From an uncultured Alteromonadaceae bacterium (GTDB lineage Bacteria; Pseudomonadota; Gammaproteobacteria; Enterobacterales; Alteromonadaceae), in assembly GCA_947494925.1 (NCBI GenBank), contig CANLWS010000005.1, positions 310,001-374,000 of the forward strand: a DNA stretch of 64,000 bases, given 5' to 3'. Positions 18,383 to 26,480 of this stretch are shown here, one piece after another. The translations under genes were made by a program, and so were the position numbers. The notes beneath the pieces are model-generated. The model saw only the letters and a list, made by a program, of their open reading frames with translations, did no database searches and was not told the origin of the DNA. How positions within the stretch are numbered: the first letter of the stretch is position 1; the number at the start of each line of letters is the position of its first letter.

Positions 18383-18755
18383 TACTCCACCATTTAGGCT
18401 GTTTAGATTGATTGGAGTGGGAGCTCGGTTTTAGCGCCAACCTGTTATTTGAATCAAACACGCCCAACACAATGGCAATCACAGGATCATCGTCTATTGC
18501 CCCCAATGTGCTGCCGCAGGTCGGACAAAAGCTTCGGCTGGAAAAGTCTGATGAGCGCCATACTGATGGTTCTCCACCTGGACCGTCCCAGGAAACCTGT
18601 TCTTTGGCGAATTCAACCCACGCCTGAGTCAGTGAGCCAGAATGACGTTGGCACATTTTACAGGAGCAGGTATGGGGGTTTTGTGGTTCACCCGTGACAG
18701 TAAATCGGATATCCCCACATAAACAACCACCTTTAAATGTTTTGGCCAATGTCAC
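18369..18755 (-). CDS. GFA family (glutathione-dependent formaldehyde-activating) protein
   Basis: 128 residues with zinc ligands GGCLCGDIRF, CSCKMCQRHSG and FCPTCGSTL, the full CENP-V/GFA set. Many members do not act on formaldehyde, so function is open. Its end overlaps the GrpB-like reading frame. Confidence 0.85.
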   Translation of the reverse strand: MTLAKTFKGGCLCGDIRFTVTGEPQNPHTCSCKMCQRHSGSLTQAWVEFAKEQVSWDGPGGEPSVWRSSDFSSRSFCPTCGSTLGAIDDDPVIAIVLGVFDSNNRLALKPSSHSNQSKQPKWWSIAVD

Positions 18756-18781
18756 CTCCCATTGTTTTGTTAAGTCGGCTT

Positions 18782-19150
18782 TTATTGTGAGGGTAGAGGT
18801 AAATTATGCATCATCAGAAAAGACAACTTGTCCCAATAACCCCGCTGGTATTGGATTTTATTATTTTGAACATGGAAAAAACCACAACCTCTTAACCCAA
18901 GTGGGTCCTTCCACTCCAGAATTGCCCATTCACCATCTTCAAACAAATTTTCAACAATACATGTCATTTCAGCACGTGCAAATTCTTCGCTGAACATGGC
19001 TCGAATATTTTCTTTACCTACTATTGGTTTCTCAGCCACCTGATGGTTTGTTGCATCGTCTGCATAAAATGCTGCCACTTTCTCAGCATCTCCCTGATTG
19101 AATGCTTCTACCCATTTCTTCACCACTTCTTTCGCACCTGACACTGTCAA
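18782..19150 (-). CDS. SnoaL-like / NTF2-fold protein
   Basis: 122 residues with KKWVEAFNQGDAEKVAAFYA then GKENIRAMF and GYWDKL, the pattern of SnoaL-like polyketide-cyclase-fold proteins. Cytoplasmic; probably an enzyme or binding protein of unknown ligand. Confidence 0.8.
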   Translation of the reverse strand: MTVSGAKEVVKKWVEAFNQGDAEKVAAFYADDATNHQVAEKPIVGKENIRAMFSEEFARAEMTCIVENLFEDGEWAILEWKDPLGLRGCGFFHVQNNKIQYQRGYWDKLSFLMMHNLPLPSQ

Positions 19151-19179
19151 TTCCTCTCTTTAGAAAATGCGGGGGAGTA

Positions 19180-19611
19180 TTATTTATAATCGTTTACCAG
19201 TTCACCATTGGATGAACCATGAAACTGTGGCAACTCATCGTCGATGGTATAAAAATCCGCTTTCTCGCCAACGAAAATATGCCCAATGGTTTTCAATCCT
19301 GTGGGTCCATCAAGTGAACCGGCAACAATCCCAGTGGCATCCAAATCAAAAGGTTCCCAGAACAAACTGGATCCGCAGTTACGACAAAATCCCCGTTGGG
19401 CCACATCTGATGTTTTGTACCAGGCTAGCCCGTCATCTTTAGTGATGCTGATATTCACTTTTCGGGCCTTGGAATGCGGCCCGAAGTTTCCATGTAATCT
19501 CTGACACATGCTGCAATGGCAGTTAACGACGTCCCGCAATGGCCCTTTAATTTCATAGCGCACGGCACCGCATAAACAGCCTCCGGTTGATATCTCATTT
19601 TCACTATTCAT
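19180..19611 (-). CDS. GFA family protein, second copy
   Basis: 143 residues with GGCLCGAVRYEI, CHCSMCQRLHG and FCRNCGSSLFW zinc motifs. Longer than the neighbouring GFA protein and not a recent duplicate of it. Start chosen at the ATG giving MNSENEIS; an ATG 12 bases earlier is possible. Confidence 0.85.
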   Translation of the reverse strand: MNSENEISTGGCLCGAVRYEIKGPLRDVVNCHCSMCQRLHGNFGPHSKARKVNISITKDDGLAWYKTSDVAQRGFCRNCGSSLFWEPFDLDATGIVAGSLDGPTGLKTIGHIFVGEKADFYTIDDELPQFHGSSNGELVNDYK

Positions 19612-19634
19612 ACATTGACTCACCTATCAGATTT

Positions 19635-19928
19635 TTACGACACAACACCAGTTGTATTCTGGTTACCAAATCGTTTAATTGACCTGGCCCTGGCTTTGGT
19701 GGCCTCAACGTCGCGATTTTTAGGCAACCCAGTGGTGACCATGTTGTCCAGTAACTTGTTTACAGATTCTGCGACTTCTTTAATAGCCAGTTCGAAAGCC
19801 TGCTGATTGGCCGAGGAAGGTTTTGTGGTACCGCTTACTTTTCTCACGAATTGCAATGCTGCATCCTGAATTTCCTTTTCCGTTGCAGGGGGTTCAAAGT
19901 TGTATAGGTTTCTGATATTTCTGCACAT
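19635..19928 (-). CDS. DUF2277 family protein
   Basis: 97 residues beginning MCRNIRNLYNFEPPATEKEI, with RKVSGTTKPSSANQQAF and KARARSIKRFG: a textbook DUF2277 protein. Function unknown. The Cys2-Arg3 start fixes the initiation codon at 19928. Confidence 0.88.
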   Translation of the reverse strand: MCRNIRNLYNFEPPATEKEIQDAALQFVRKVSGTTKPSSANQQAFELAIKEVAESVNKLLDNMVTTGLPKNRDVEATKARARSIKRFGNQNTTGVVS

Positions 19929-20090
19929 GACCATTGCCGGTTAGTTAACTACGTAGAATTTAGTATAGATAAACAAAGAACTCAGGGCACGAAATAGAAC
20001 AGAGGCAGGTTGGGAGGCTCACCCTATGCCGAGCCAATCTTAACCTGTGGTTACCCAGCATAACATCGCCTAAATTTATCTGGCGGATAA

Positions 20091-20498
20091 TTACACCCAA
20101 GCCTCAATCTCTTTCAAATAATGTTGCGGTAAATTAAGTTTTTCAGCCACATTTGCTAGTTTGACAGCATACTCACTATTGCTGCCAGCCATCTTTTCCA
20201 CGGGTAATAAATAGGTGAGGGCCTCGACTGTGTCACCTTTGATAATATTCACCCGCACTCTCTCAGGGATATAATCTTCAACACCATCACTGCCATATAG
20301 TTTACGCAGTTCTTCGCCGCTGACTGCCATAATCGTGCCGTATGCACTTGCTCCTGGAAATGGCGCTAAGGACGCTCGTTTACCAATTTTTAATTGATAC
20401 CCTTCCAAACAAGCGAGCTTGACATCACTAGGGTGATAGCCTTTTTCATTCAACAGATCGGGATCCATAAAAAGCCCATAGAAAAATACGCATTTCAT
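20091..20498 (-). CDS. Gamma-glutamylcyclotransferase-like protein
   Basis: 135 residues. KCVFFYGLFMDPDLL resembles the substrate-binding YG-S/F-L loop of GGCT/AIG2-like proteins, followed by GYQLKIGKRASL and AYGTIMAVSGEEL. The activity may be cleavage of gamma-glutamyl amides, but the family is diverse. Start at the ATG before KCVFF (20498); 36 bases more are open upstream. Confidence 0.75.
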   Translation of the reverse strand: MKCVFFYGLFMDPDLLNEKGYHPSDVKLACLEGYQLKIGKRASLAPFPGASAYGTIMAVSGEELRKLYGSDGVEDYIPERVRVNIIKGDTVEALTYLLPVEKMAGSNSEYAVKLANVAEKLNLPQHYLKEIEAWV

Positions 20499-20579
20499 TT
20501 CACTACTTTGCACAACCCATTCTCCCAAACGCAAATAGCGTGTAGCTGGATTTCCAAATTTAGGTAACTATTTTCAACG

Positions 20580-20915
20580 TTATCTCACTATTTTCAAATA
20601 ACTTTCGCGCTCAATATCCACTATTTCAACAGTCACAGAACACTCTGATACTTCGAGCTTCTCCAGTTGTTCCATTACCTGTTCAGAAAGTCTGCGCTTT
20701 TTATCCGCTGAGCGCCCTGAGAGTATTTTTACCACAATGTGAATAAAATCGGCTTTTTGATCACCTGTCTGGTAACTATCGTAGGATATCGCCCTGACTT
20801 TGATGTCACTACCATCTGCCTCAAACAATAGAGAATTCAGAGCTCCGGCAAAAACAAGCGGAACAATTTTATCCCCACAAAGCGTTGTCGAATGTTCAAT
20901 TATACAATGGGGCAC
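20580..20915 (-). CDS. 5-carboxymethyl-2-hydroxymuconate isomerase-like tautomerase
   Basis: 111 residues beginning MPHCIIEHS, so Pro-1 is available as catalytic base after Met removal. Resembles the HpaF/CHMI branch of the tautomerase superfamily. No homoprotocatechuate pathway genes are nearby, so it is probably a stand-alone tautomerase. GGGAGAAG precedes the ATG. Confidence 0.85.
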   Translation of the reverse strand: MPHCIIEHSTTLCGDKIVPLVFAGALNSLLFEADGSDIKVRAISYDSYQTGDQKADFIHIVVKILSGRSADKKRRLSEQVMEQLEKLEVSECSVTVEIVDIERESYLKIVR

Positions 20916-20949
20916 ATCTTCTCCCTTTCAGTTGACCCGCACATTAACC

Positions 20950-21438
20950 TTAGAAAACATGAACAATATTCAAGTTTTCATCTTCACCTGGTGGCTGAAA
21001 ATACGCACTCACCTGAACAAACATATCCTCAGTATCAAAGTCCGCTCGTTGTGGTTGTTCAATCCGACGATTAGCTATTTGTTTAAGACACTGTTGGTCA
21101 CTAACATCGAGATAAACCAGCTTATGTGGACACTCGATTTCAGAACACAACCCAACAAACCACGACCGCTGACTGATGGTGTTAGCCGGAAAATCCATCA
21201 CCACATCAGTGCCTGTTTTTAGAATGTTCTGAATATGCTGCTTAACAAAAGGTTTAATCATCTTCGAGAATTGGAGATAGTCATCGAAGGATTGTATTTG
21301 ATCGGGATAATGTGAGGCCAACCATTCATCTTCAGAAACGAGTACTGCATCGGTTTCCGAGGCTAATTTGGTTGCTGCAGTTGATTTACCAGCCCCCATT
21401 TTCCCGCAAAAGAAGGTAAGTAACCCTTTTGGTTTCAT
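20950..21438 (-). CDS. AAA family ATPase / small-molecule kinase
   Basis: 162 residues with Walker A GKMGAGKST near residue 11, an acidic SEDEWL and VVMDFP (Walker B region), and an Arg-rich lid IANRRIEQPQRADFD. Resembles zeta-toxin/chloramphenicol-phosphotransferase-like P-loop kinases found as free-standing ATP-binding proteins. Substrate unknown; no antitoxin is recognisable beside it. Confidence 0.75.
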   Translation of the reverse strand: MKPKGLLTFFCGKMGAGKSTAATKLASETDAVLVSEDEWLASHYPDQIQSFDDYLQFSKMIKPFVKQHIQNILKTGTDVVMDFPANTISQRSWFVGLCSEIECPHKLVYLDVSDQQCLKQIANRRIEQPQRADFDTEDMFVQVSAYFQPPGEDENLNIVHVF

Positions 21439-21500
21439 TTTATCTCCTTGGTAAATGCGGTGAAACTTGCGTTGTTGTTTGTTAACTCAACACAGGTTAG

Positions 21501-21806
21501 CTAATTTTGCTTTTTCAATTCTTTCTGGGCTACTTCCATTATGACCAGCACCTGACAAGGAGGGAATTGTTCAAGCAAAGATACGGACCGAAAGTTTGTC
21601 CATTCAGCTACCGGATCAAAGTCTTTTTTCCTCTTAAAGTTGAGCTCTTTTAATCCCACCAGACATTCACCCTGCATTCGTGCGTTATTTAATAACGATT
21701 CAGTCAATCTGACATCTTTGTGGCGCTTAGCTATTTCGTCATAGCTAAATTCAGCGCCCTGCGCCACACTTGCAAAGAGCAAAGCTATTCCTAGGATCAA
21801 TTTCAT
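21501..21806 (-). CDS. Exported hypothetical protein
   Basis: 101 residues with a signal peptide (cleavage near AQG-AEF, residue 17) and a mature helical domain containing two Cys (GECLVG and PPCQVL) that could form a disulfide. Unrecognised. Confidence 0.6.
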   Translation of the reverse strand: MKLILGIALLFASVAQGAEFSYDEIAKRHKDVRLTESLLNNARMQGECLVGLKELNFKRKKDFDPVAEWTNFRSVSLLEQFPPCQVLVIMEVAQKELKKQN

Positions 21807-21943
21807 ATTTACTCCAAATTTAAAAAATGGCCATTACAAGGCGATAGGTTGAGAACAATAATACTCAAGGTAAAAAAGAGAAGCAGCCAGATTTTGTAAC
21901 AAAGCGCTGGTGACTAGGAAGGCCTGTAAACCAGGACCTGAGC

Positions 21944-22327
21944 CTAGCTCCCGCTTTCAATTTTTAAATACTTCCCTTTGCCAAAGGTGATGTAGTAAAG
22001 GGGCAATAGAATTGCAGTGAACCAATTGCCGCCGAAGGAATTTTTAATCGATACTTGGCTAGATTTTATATCACGAACGTAAAACTTCGGACTGGTACAC
22101 CAATCTATTTTTCCTTGAAGATATTCGGCATCATCAGGAAGGGTGATCCTGGTTTTTGAGTTTGGTTTGATGATGGTTGTTTCAACGCCATCAATGACCA
22201 GCTTGTAGTTCCTGATTCTGTCTTGATACTGTTTTGGGCGGATTATTTCAATATCCATTTGAGTTCCTTTGACATAAGTATCCCAGTGCGGGTTACTAGT
22301 TGTTTTTAAATATATTTCCTTGTCCAT
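21944..22327 (-). CDS. Hypothetical protein with C-terminal hydrophobic segment
   Basis: 127 residues: a soluble beta-rich N-terminal part (VIDGVETTIIKPNSKTRITL) and a hydrophobic stretch near residues 103-117 that may anchor it in the membrane. Unrecognised. Confidence 0.55.
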   Translation of the reverse strand: MDKEIYLKTTSNPHWDTYVKGTQMDIEIIRPKQYQDRIRNYKLVIDGVETTIIKPNSKTRITLPDDAEYLQGKIDWCTSPKFYVRDIKSSQVSIKNSFGGNWFTAILLPLYYITFGKGKYLKIESGS

Positions 22328-22403
22328 CGGGCTGTGGTCCTGGCGAATTTTACCCTTTCCCTTTCTGATTTTTTCAGCTGCTGAATTCTACCGGACAAAC
22401 GCC

Positions 22404-22769
22404 CTAGTACTTGAGAAACTTAATGCTGAAAGGATAAACCCATAGCTGTCCATCGTTAGCCTTTACAGCGGCAATAATAGCGAACAAGAAATTCATTATG
22501 GCTAATACAATAAATCCAATCACTCCGATAAATAACAAGGTCAGAACCCCGCAAATAACGCTGTAAATAAGGCAGCTAATCACCCAATTAACCGTCACTT
22601 TTCCATGTCTGTCGATTTCTTCACTTTTCTCTTTATTTGCCACCCACATCACAATGGGCAGAATAAAGCCCAATCCAGGGGCGACAATACTAGCCAATTG
22701 GCTCAAGTGAATAAGCATGCAGTAGGATTTAAGTGGCATTCCCCAGTATTCTTCTTGCGTATTGGACAT
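22404..22769 (-). CDS. DUF4870 family membrane protein
   Basis: 121 residues from the ATG after GGAGATTTAC. Four hydrophobic helices, with SQLASIVAPGLGFILPIVMW and DRHGKVTVNWVIS as in DUF4870/Tic20-like proteins. Function unknown. Confidence 0.8.
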   Translation of the reverse strand: MSNTQEEYWGMPLKSYCMLIHLSQLASIVAPGLGFILPIVMWVANKEKSEEIDRHGKVTVNWVISCLIYSVICGVLTLLFIGVIGFIVLAIMNFLFAIIAAVKANDGQLWVYPFSIKFLKY

Positions 22770-22905
22770 GTAAATCTCCTTTTTAGTTATGCTAAGCGCC
22801 ATAGTACGCGGATTAAAAGTGCTAGCGCAATAGCCCCTCTGATTGCGTTGTTTGGCTTTTGTAAGCGGTTGGCAAGTAATTTCTCATAGTAAACAGGGTT
22901 AGAAA

Positions 22906-23121
22906 TCAATGCGCAATAACGTTGACACCTGGGTTTGCAGATGTTGCCCATTCATGGCAAAGGTCTGCTACATAGCCAACAACATCAGACTCTGAGATGT
23001 TGTCTGGAATTTTAATATCCTCGGCGATCCTCTTTTTTCCTTCATTTCCACAATAAAAAGTGTGCCACCGATTATTACTTCGGGTTATTTCTACTAATCT
23101 GCCAAACACGTCCAGTTTCAT
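22906..23121 (-). CDS. Small hypothetical protein (DUF7661-like)
   Basis: 71 residues starting MKLDVFGRLVEITR after GGGAGCCGTAAGA. Contains the pattern DVFGR..EI.R..W..FY.G.EGK(K)R. that I associate with DUF7661. Soluble, function unknown. Confidence 0.6.
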   Translation of the reverse strand: MKLDVFGRLVEITRSNNRWHTFYCGNEGKKRIAEDIKIPDNISESDVVGYVADLCHEWATSANPGVNVIAH

Positions 23122-23178
23122 TCTTACGGCTCCCAATTCAATTCTGCCGATTGGCCTGCGAATAAGCTGGTGGAATTG

Positions 23179-23556
23179 CTATATATTTTTTCGCCAGCCT
23201 AAAAATACAATATAGACACCAATAAGTGTATTAATTGGTGGCGTCAAAACCATCACTACACCAAATACTTTAAGAAGCCTTTTATACCAGCTGGCCTGAA
23301 GTTTATATTTGAATGAAGCAATAGAACAAAAGACCAGGGGTAAAATATAGAGAGGTGAAGACACCAATTGCGTCACTATTCCGGCACTGATTGAGCCTGC
23401 AATGAGTTTTGGATCTGGGGGTTCAGCAAACAAAACCAGCTGCTGCAATACGAGAACCAGTAATGAATAAAATTGAAAAAAATCTAAAATAGCCACTATC
23501 AAAAACAAACAGCCAATCATCCCTGAAACTCTTCCCAAAATACTACTCCTTTTCAT
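23179..23556 (-). CDS. Small membrane protein
   Basis: 125 residues with four hydrophobic segments (about 10-27, 32-45, 60-80 and 97-117). Unrecognised. Followed upstream by about 165 bp without a gene. Confidence 0.55.
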   Translation of the reverse strand: MKRSSILGRVSGMIGCLFLIVAILDFFQFYSLLVLVLQQLVLFAEPPDPKLIAGSISAGIVTQLVSSPLYILPLVFCSIASFKYKLQASWYKRLLKVFGVVMVLTPPINTLIGVYIVFLGWRKNI

Positions 23557-23722
23557 CTAAACAATACTTCACCGCTAGTTAATAGTGCAGAGTGGTTGTT
23601 TATACCAGAAACGTGACTGCCTAACTAAATGTATTTGTGGCATTGGAGCTTAGGGAAGACCTAAGCTTGGCGCAAACAAGCTCAGGACCAAGTGATGTTT
23701 CCCTCATTAGTAGAGTGGAATA

Positions 23723-24319
23723 TTAGTGCCAGGAAGGATCGTGACTAGAGCGATAGGCAGGCCGAGCTTTAATGCGCTTGACGTATGCAGCCACCTTTGG
23801 ACTTGGTGATTTTAACCATTGAAATTGAACGGCGAAATCAAGAAAGCCTCCAAAAACCACATCGGCTGCGGAGAAATTGGCACCCATTACCCAGTCTCGC
23901 TCTGGCGTCATCGATTCAAGCGTGGTGATGCATCGCTCCAGGTCACCCCAACCGGTTGATTGGGGCGAATATTCTGCCACATCAAATTGTTCAACGGTAA
24001 ACATCGGTTCCAGAGTCGTTCCGGGGAAAAACATATAACGATAATAGCGACCACGTTGTTCAGAACTAACAGGTGGGGCAAAGCCTTTTTCGGGATATCG
24101 ATCGGCCAGGTATGCGCAGATCGCGGCAGTCTCCGTGATCACCACATCACCGTCCACAAGGACAGGAATTTTCCCCATTGGGTTTACTGATCTGAATTCC
24201 GGCGTGTTGTTCTCCCCTGCAGGAAAATCAATCACAACCTGTTCGTGTTCAACCTCCAACTCGGTAAGCATCCAATCTGTGGTAACTGCTCTGCTCATGG
24301 GATGATAATAATGTTTCAT
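23723..24319 (-). CDS. Glutathione S-transferase family protein
   Basis: 198 residues. N-terminal thioredoxin-like domain beginning MKHYYHPMSRAV, with NPMGKIPVLVDGDVVITETAAI (cis-Pro loop and the glutathione-binding Glu-Thr), then the helical domain with ADVVFGGFLDFAV. Start at 24319 follows GAGG; the longer reading from 24406 runs through the operator-like palindrome. Probably detoxifying; substrate unknown. Confidence 0.87.
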   Translation of the reverse strand: MKHYYHPMSRAVTTDWMLTELEVEHEQVVIDFPAGENNTPEFRSVNPMGKIPVLVDGDVVITETAAICAYLADRYPEKGFAPPVSSEQRGRYYRYMFFPGTTLEPMFTVEQFDVAEYSPQSTGWGDLERCITTLESMTPERDWVMGANFSAADVVFGGFLDFAVQFQWLKSPSPKVAAYVKRIKARPAYRSSHDPSWH

Positions 24320-24365
24320 TTTTTGCTGCCTCTTTAATGATGGTTCAACAGCATTGTCACAAACT

Positions 24366-24391
24366 ACTACTGACAACGTACTGTCAGTAGT
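24366..24391. promoter_or_regulatory. Operator-like inverted repeat upstream of the GST gene
   Basis: Perfect 10-base arms ACTACTGACA and TGTCAGTAGT separated by 6 bases, 47 bp upstream of the GST start. Typical geometry for a dimeric TetR/HxlR/MarR-type regulator. No T run follows, so it is not a terminator. Confidence 0.55.
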
Positions 24392-24453
24392 GTTCGAGAT
24401 CGACAAAGACGAATCGCAATTAAAAGAAGATCCAGCTCTAAGCTAGGCCGTTA

Positions 24454-24939
24454 TTAGCCTATATGAACATAAACGTTGTTTTTGATAACCCAGTCATGAA
24501 AGTCAAAATTGTAGTTACCGATTTTCCGGAAACCCAGATGTTCGTAGTATCCGTTTGAATCATTTTCAACCCATGTATAAAGCCAAAAGCAGCGACCAAA
24601 GTGTTTTTTTGTGTAATCCAACAACTGTCGTCCAATACCCATACCCTGAAAGGGGCCATGAATGTATAGATGTTCAATCTCAAATCCGTTTGACTTATCT
24701 TCAAAACGCGAATCTAAATTAATTGAAGCAAACCCTCGAAGAAAACGGCCATCTTCATACACGACTAATTTGCGCCTTTTATCCTCAATGAGATCCATAA
24801 AATAGTCGCCCGTAAACTTCGATAAGGCGAATTCAGCATATTCGGGACGAATACCATCCTGGGCGTAAGTATCCAACCAAACCTGAATGGACAGGGCAGC
24901 TAAACTAGCACAATCATTTGATGTGGCTTCTCTGATCAC
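24454..24939 (-). CDS. GNAT family N-acetyltransferase
   Basis: 161 residues with the acetyl-CoA loop IHGPFQGMGIGRQLLDYT and C-terminal GYYEHLGFRKIGNYNF. Substrate unknown. The last gene before the first attC-like sequence, so it marks the left outer border of the recognisable integron. Confidence 0.85.
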   Translation of the reverse strand: MIREATSNDCASLAALSIQVWLDTYAQDGIRPEYAEFALSKFTGDYFMDLIEDKRRKLVVYEDGRFLRGFASINLDSRFEDKSNGFEIEHLYIHGPFQGMGIGRQLLDYTKKHFGRCFWLYTWVENDSNGYYEHLGFRKIGNYNFDFHDWVIKNNVYVHIG

Positions 24940-24977
24940 AAAACTTCTCCTGGCACACAGCCCCCGCTCATATAGAA

Positions 24978-25016
24978 TTCTAACTTATGGACTTTAGTGG
25001 CGAAGGCTTGTTAGCA
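24978..25016 (-). repeat. Shortened attC-like remnant, distal end of array
   Basis: TTCTAAC at 24978-24984 and GTTAGCA at 25010-25016 flank a core resembling the CTTAACATATGGGG-type attC sites elsewhere (here CTTATGGACTTTAGTGG). At 39 bp it is too short for a normal attC and is probably a deleted copy. Confidence 0.4.
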
Positions 25017-25021
25017 GCATA

Positions 25022-25495
25022 TCACTTCAATGCCTGTCTCATTTTACGGCCACCAACAGGAGTTAAGCCATTACTTTGATAGAAATTTAACGTCCTTTCA
25101 AATTCTGGCAAAGGTGGTGTACATAACTCAATGCATGACCAATTGTGCAGCTTTCCGTATTCTCTAACCTGTTCAAATAACATTGCACCAACACCAAAAG
25201 ACCTAGCTTCAGGTAAAACGTAAAACTCTTGAATTACACCGATTTTACCACCAGCATATAAAGCGTATGTTTCTGTCAAAGTAGCAACAGCTATAGGTTT
25301 ACTCTGATATTCACCAATAATCGCGGCGTAATGGCCATCGCGAATTAATTCACCACATCGCTCAATCGTGCTACTGAGATTAATATTGAAATGCTGCGCG
25401 TTTGTTAATTCACATATTTCGTTTGTAAGTTCTAAAACCAGAGAACCGATGGTTTTCGAATCCTCCACTTTAGCCACTTTAAAGTTAATTTGCAT
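25022..25495 (-). CDS. GNAT family N-acetyltransferase (distal-most cassette)
   Basis: 157 residues from the ATG giving MQINFKVAKVED. Motif A is VLPEARSFGVGAMLFEQV, then FYQSNGLTPVGGRKMRQAL. Lies between the 24978 attC remnant and the 25517 attC-like site, so it is the oldest recognisable cassette. The 15 codons upstream of the chosen start overlap the attC-like DNA. Confidence 0.8.
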   Translation of the reverse strand: MQINFKVAKVEDSKTIGSLVLELTNEICELTNAQHFNINLSSTIERCGELIRDGHYAAIIGEYQSKPIAVATLTETYALYAGGKIGVIQEFYVLPEARSFGVGAMLFEQVREYGKLHNWSCIELCTPPLPEFERTLNFYQSNGLTPVGGRKMRQALK

Positions 25496-25516
25496 ACAGA
25501 CTCTCAGATACAGTAA

Positions 25517-25614
25517 ACCTAACCCGCCAATAAACGGCAAAAAATTGCTGGCTATCGTTTACGAGGAACGATTACAACCAGCTATTTGAAGCCGTTTGAG
25601 CAACTTGCTTGACG
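25517..25614 (-). repeat. Degenerate attC site
   Basis: Begins ACCTAAC (25517-25523) and has the array-typical core TAAACGGC...TTGCTGGCTAT...CCAGC, but the other end reads CTTGACG instead of GTTRRRY. Confidence 0.6.
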
Positions 25615-25820
25615 CTCTTTAAAATTAAGCTAAATTTCCCAATACGCTATCCCTAGTCTCTTTGATTTCAAAAAGATTAAAACCAAGAGATTTGGCACGG
25701 CGTATCGACATCGTAACCCTCATTAGTAGTGGAATAGATATTCGCCTAACTGGCCCAGAGAGAAAAGTGAAAGGGTTGAGATAGTATTTTTGCTTCTTTA
25801 ATCACTATTTCTTCCATACC
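25615..25820. other. Apparently gene-less cassette
   Basis: About 200 bp between two degenerate attC sites with no reading frame longer than a few dozen codons and no good ribosome binding site. Either a cassette that lost its gene or one carrying only a promoter or small RNA; nothing decisive is visible. Confidence 0.45.
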
Positions 25821-25922
25821 ATATTACGTTTTAATACGGGGTGAATTAAATTTGGCTAAAATTAGCAAAAAATGAGCGCCAACCACGCTTTAGGCGTCCC
25901 TTCCACTATTGACTCGTTATGC
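25821..25922 (-). repeat. Degenerate attC site
   Basis: ATATTAC (25821-25827) to GTTATGC (25916-25922) with core TTGGCTAAAATTAGC...GCGCCAACC typical of this array; one end deviates from RYYYAAC. Confidence 0.6.
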
Positions 25923-25943
25923 GCCCAAACACCAAAGAGCAGT

Positions 25944-26345
25944 TCATATCAATTGAATAACTTCTATTGAAAATCCGATTAGTGCTAATACTAAGCCAAC
26001 CCCTCCCACAGAATTCCCTCTTCCAAGGACAACACCGAGCCGAACAAGTGCTTGACTAATACCTAATATGAGGAGTACTAACGTTGTAATAACACTGAAA
26101 AATATATTGGCAATCAAGATCATTGATTGATCCCAAACTGATAGTCCGACAACAGTGACAACCCAAATTAAGATATAACTTCCTATCCATAATTTTGGAC
26201 TTTTCATGAACTTAGGTTTGGTTTCTTCAAAAGTAGCCTTGAGGCTTTCTGATAATTTAGGAAAATAGAGCTCGACAGCAATTAAAACTAAGCCAACAAG
26301 CTCAATAATAATTGCACCCCACTGAATTAGGTTACTGTAGACGAT
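25944..26345 (-). CDS. Cassette: small membrane protein
   Basis: About 133 residues with four hydrophobic helices, the first beginning IQWGAIIIELVGLVLIAVEL. The start is unclear: the open frame continues to 26441, but its first 30 codons are the neighbouring attC read as protein and no ATG/GTG/TTG lies at the expected place. GGAGAAAGACGC precedes an ATC at 26345. Unrecognised. Confidence 0.5.
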   Translation of the reverse strand: MVYSNLIQWGAIIIELVGLVLIAVELYFPKLSESLKATFEETKPKFMKSPKLWIGSYILIWVVTVVGLSVWDQSMILIANIFFSVITTLVLLILGISQALVRLGVVLGRGNSVGGVGLVLALIGFSIEVIQLI

Positions 26346-26363
26346 GCGTCTTTCTCCATTAGT

Positions 26364-26473
26364 ACATAACTTAGAGTTAAACGGCAGCTGCTTGAAGGCG
26401 ATACTTGCGCGCAGCACCAGCCAACGAGCAGATGTCCCCACGAACGCAGTGAGGTTTGATGCAGTTGTTAAGT
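26364..26473 (-). repeat. attC site
   Basis: ACATAAC (26364-26370) to GTTAAGT (26467-26473); core CAGCACCAGCCAACGAGCAGATGTCCCC-type, shared with the sites at 31513 and 45749. Confidence 0.8.
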
Positions 26474-26480
26474 GCCATTA

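Noticed and set aside
23698-25735. Shared short sequence CCCTCATTAGTAG at about 23701 and 25717
   Set aside because: Only about 13 bases with no inverted ends; too short to call a repeat element or attachment site.
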